Shown here: positions 63,489 to 64,000 of the stretch, piece by piece
Position numbering within the stretch: position 1 is the stretch's first letter
Layout of the letters: each line of letters opens with the position of its first letter
Source of the DNA: Boseongicola aestuarii
GTDB lineage: Bacteria > Pseudomonadota > Alphaproteobacteria > Rhodobacterales > Rhodobacteraceae
Length of the DNA stretch: 64,000 bases
Reading direction: 5' to 3'
Assembly: GCF_900184815.1 (NCBI RefSeq)
Contig: NZ_FXXQ01000001.1
Span: 62,001-126,000, forward strand
Made by a program: the position numbers and the translations under genes
Notes under the pieces: model-generated
What the model was told of the DNA's origin: nothing
Database searches by the model: none
Seen by the model: only the letters and a program-made list of their open reading frames with translations

Positions 63489-64000
63489 ATGATCAGATTG
63501 AATAGCATCCCTCAATTCACACGTCGTTTTGCGAAAGACCAGGCAGGAACGACAATGGTCGAGTTTGCAATCTGCATCTCATTGTTCTTGCTGATCCTTT
63601 TCGCGATTATCGATTTTGGTCGCCTCGGTTATAACTGGGTTGTAGCTGAAAAAGGCATGCAGCGGGCCGTACGGATCGCTGCAGTGCGACCGCCGATCTG
63701 CCCAGACGTGCCGCTGTTTCACCGTCGCGCAAATCCAAACGAGAGCTTCTACCCTGCGGGCACCTTGTGCCGTAGTGTTGGTGGCCTCTGTGAGGTCGTG
63801 AACCGTCAATGTACTTTGAATGCTCCCGATGGAAGCCGTCCCGAGGCTGCCACCGCGGCCAACGAAATCTGGGCCGCCGTTGAAAATCTTCTGCCGCAAG
63901 GCTCGACACGGGCAAATGTGTTAATCCGCTACGAGTACGATCAGCGCCTCGGCTTTCTGGGTGGGCCCTATGTCCCATTGATTACGGCCGAGCTGGTTGG
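63489..64000 (+). CDS. TadE-like pseudopilin 2 (partial, runs off window)
   Basis: At least 170 residues of another TadE-family protein. The segment QAGTTMVEFAICISLFLLIL follows a short basic leader, with FGRLGYNWVVAEKGMQRAVR after the helix. Several cysteines occur in the PPICPDVPLF, GTLCRS, LCEVV and RQCTLN segments. No stop codon is reached before base 64000. Only 2 bases separate it from the first TadE gene. Confidence 0.88.
   Translation, partial: MIRLNSIPQFTRRFAKDQAGTTMVEFAICISLFLLILFAIIDFGRLGYNWVVAEKGMQRAVRIAAVRPPICPDVPLFHRRANPNESFYPAGTLCRSVGGLCEVVNRQCTLNAPDGSRPEAATAANEIWAAVENLLPQGSTRANVLIRYEYDQRLGFLGGPYVPLITAELV

Noticed and set aside
1-64000. CRISPR arrays, tRNA/rRNA genes, intact insertion sequences or prophage
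   Set aside because: No regularly spaced repeats, cloverleaf sequences, transposase genes or phage genes were seen by eye.

Overview
The window looks like a chromosomal segment of a marine alphaproteobacterium of the Rhodobacterales (Roseobacter-type). The grounds are the gene order lptF-lptG-lptD-surA-pdxA-rsmA, a DUF4167 protein, a Fur/Mur-type regulator, a Flp/Tad pilus locus and a methanethiol-oxidase-type protein, together with moderately high GC and many 4-base ATGA/GTGA gene overlaps. No species can be named from the sequence alone. No tRNA, rRNA, CRISPR array or intact insertion sequence was seen.

Layout. 1-3.9 kb: tail of an unidentified gene, a MacA/MacB-type efflux system and a thioredoxin-2. 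3.9-12 kb: a five-haem c-type cytochrome divergent from a complete Na+-NQR operon (nqrABCDEF-apbE-nqrM-CBS protein). The shared control region carries a tandem 19-bp repeat with two FNR-like boxes. 12-14.5 kb: Na+/phosphate symporter fused to a PhoU-like domain, plus small proteins. 14.6-26.8 kb: an accessory catabolic region with an IclR regulator, methanethiol oxidase/SBP56, 2Fe-2S ferredoxin, CoA-binding protein, crotonase, acyl-CoA ligase, a decayed GcvT/DmdA-like pseudogene, HyuA/HyuB-type proteins, a TauE/SafE exporter and a FAD amine oxidase. 26.9-32 kb: envelope genes (DUF882 peptidase, L,D-transpeptidase, LpxD) with an acyl carrier protein and ketosynthase. 32-41.5 kb: DGPF protein with an ECF42-type sigma factor, Fur/Mur, SelO, GNAT, GrpB, nucleoside hydrolase, ferric-iron binding protein, MazG, agmatinase family, DUF1499. 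41.6-46.1 kb: prfA-prmC, DUF4167, rsmA, pdxA. 46.1-51.7 kb: surA, lptD, lptG, lptF, divergent from pepA-holC. 53.8-58.4 kb: retropepsin-like protease, MarC, ABC-F ATPase, ndk, a TfoX C-terminal-domain protein and a proline-rich small protein. 59-64 kb: start of a tad locus with four consecutive Flp pilins, cpaB, a large TadG-like protein and two TadE-like pseudopilins, the last running off the window.

How the parts may work together. NQR exports Na+ while oxidising NADH; ApbE supplies covalent FMN and NqrM helps build the Fe centre. The Na+/Pi symporter just downstream could spend that gradient. The NqrB here is short and appears to lack the usual FMN-attachment segment, the most unusual enzyme-level feature in the window. 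The IclR-to-acyl-CoA-ligase block, the GcvT/DmdA-like relic and the sulfite-exporter-type permease together suggest a partly decayed organosulfur (methylated sulfur/DMSP-like) catabolic island; this is inference. The lpt-surA-rsmA block builds the outer membrane, and lpxD-ACP-ketosynthase may supply a special acyl chain to lipid A.
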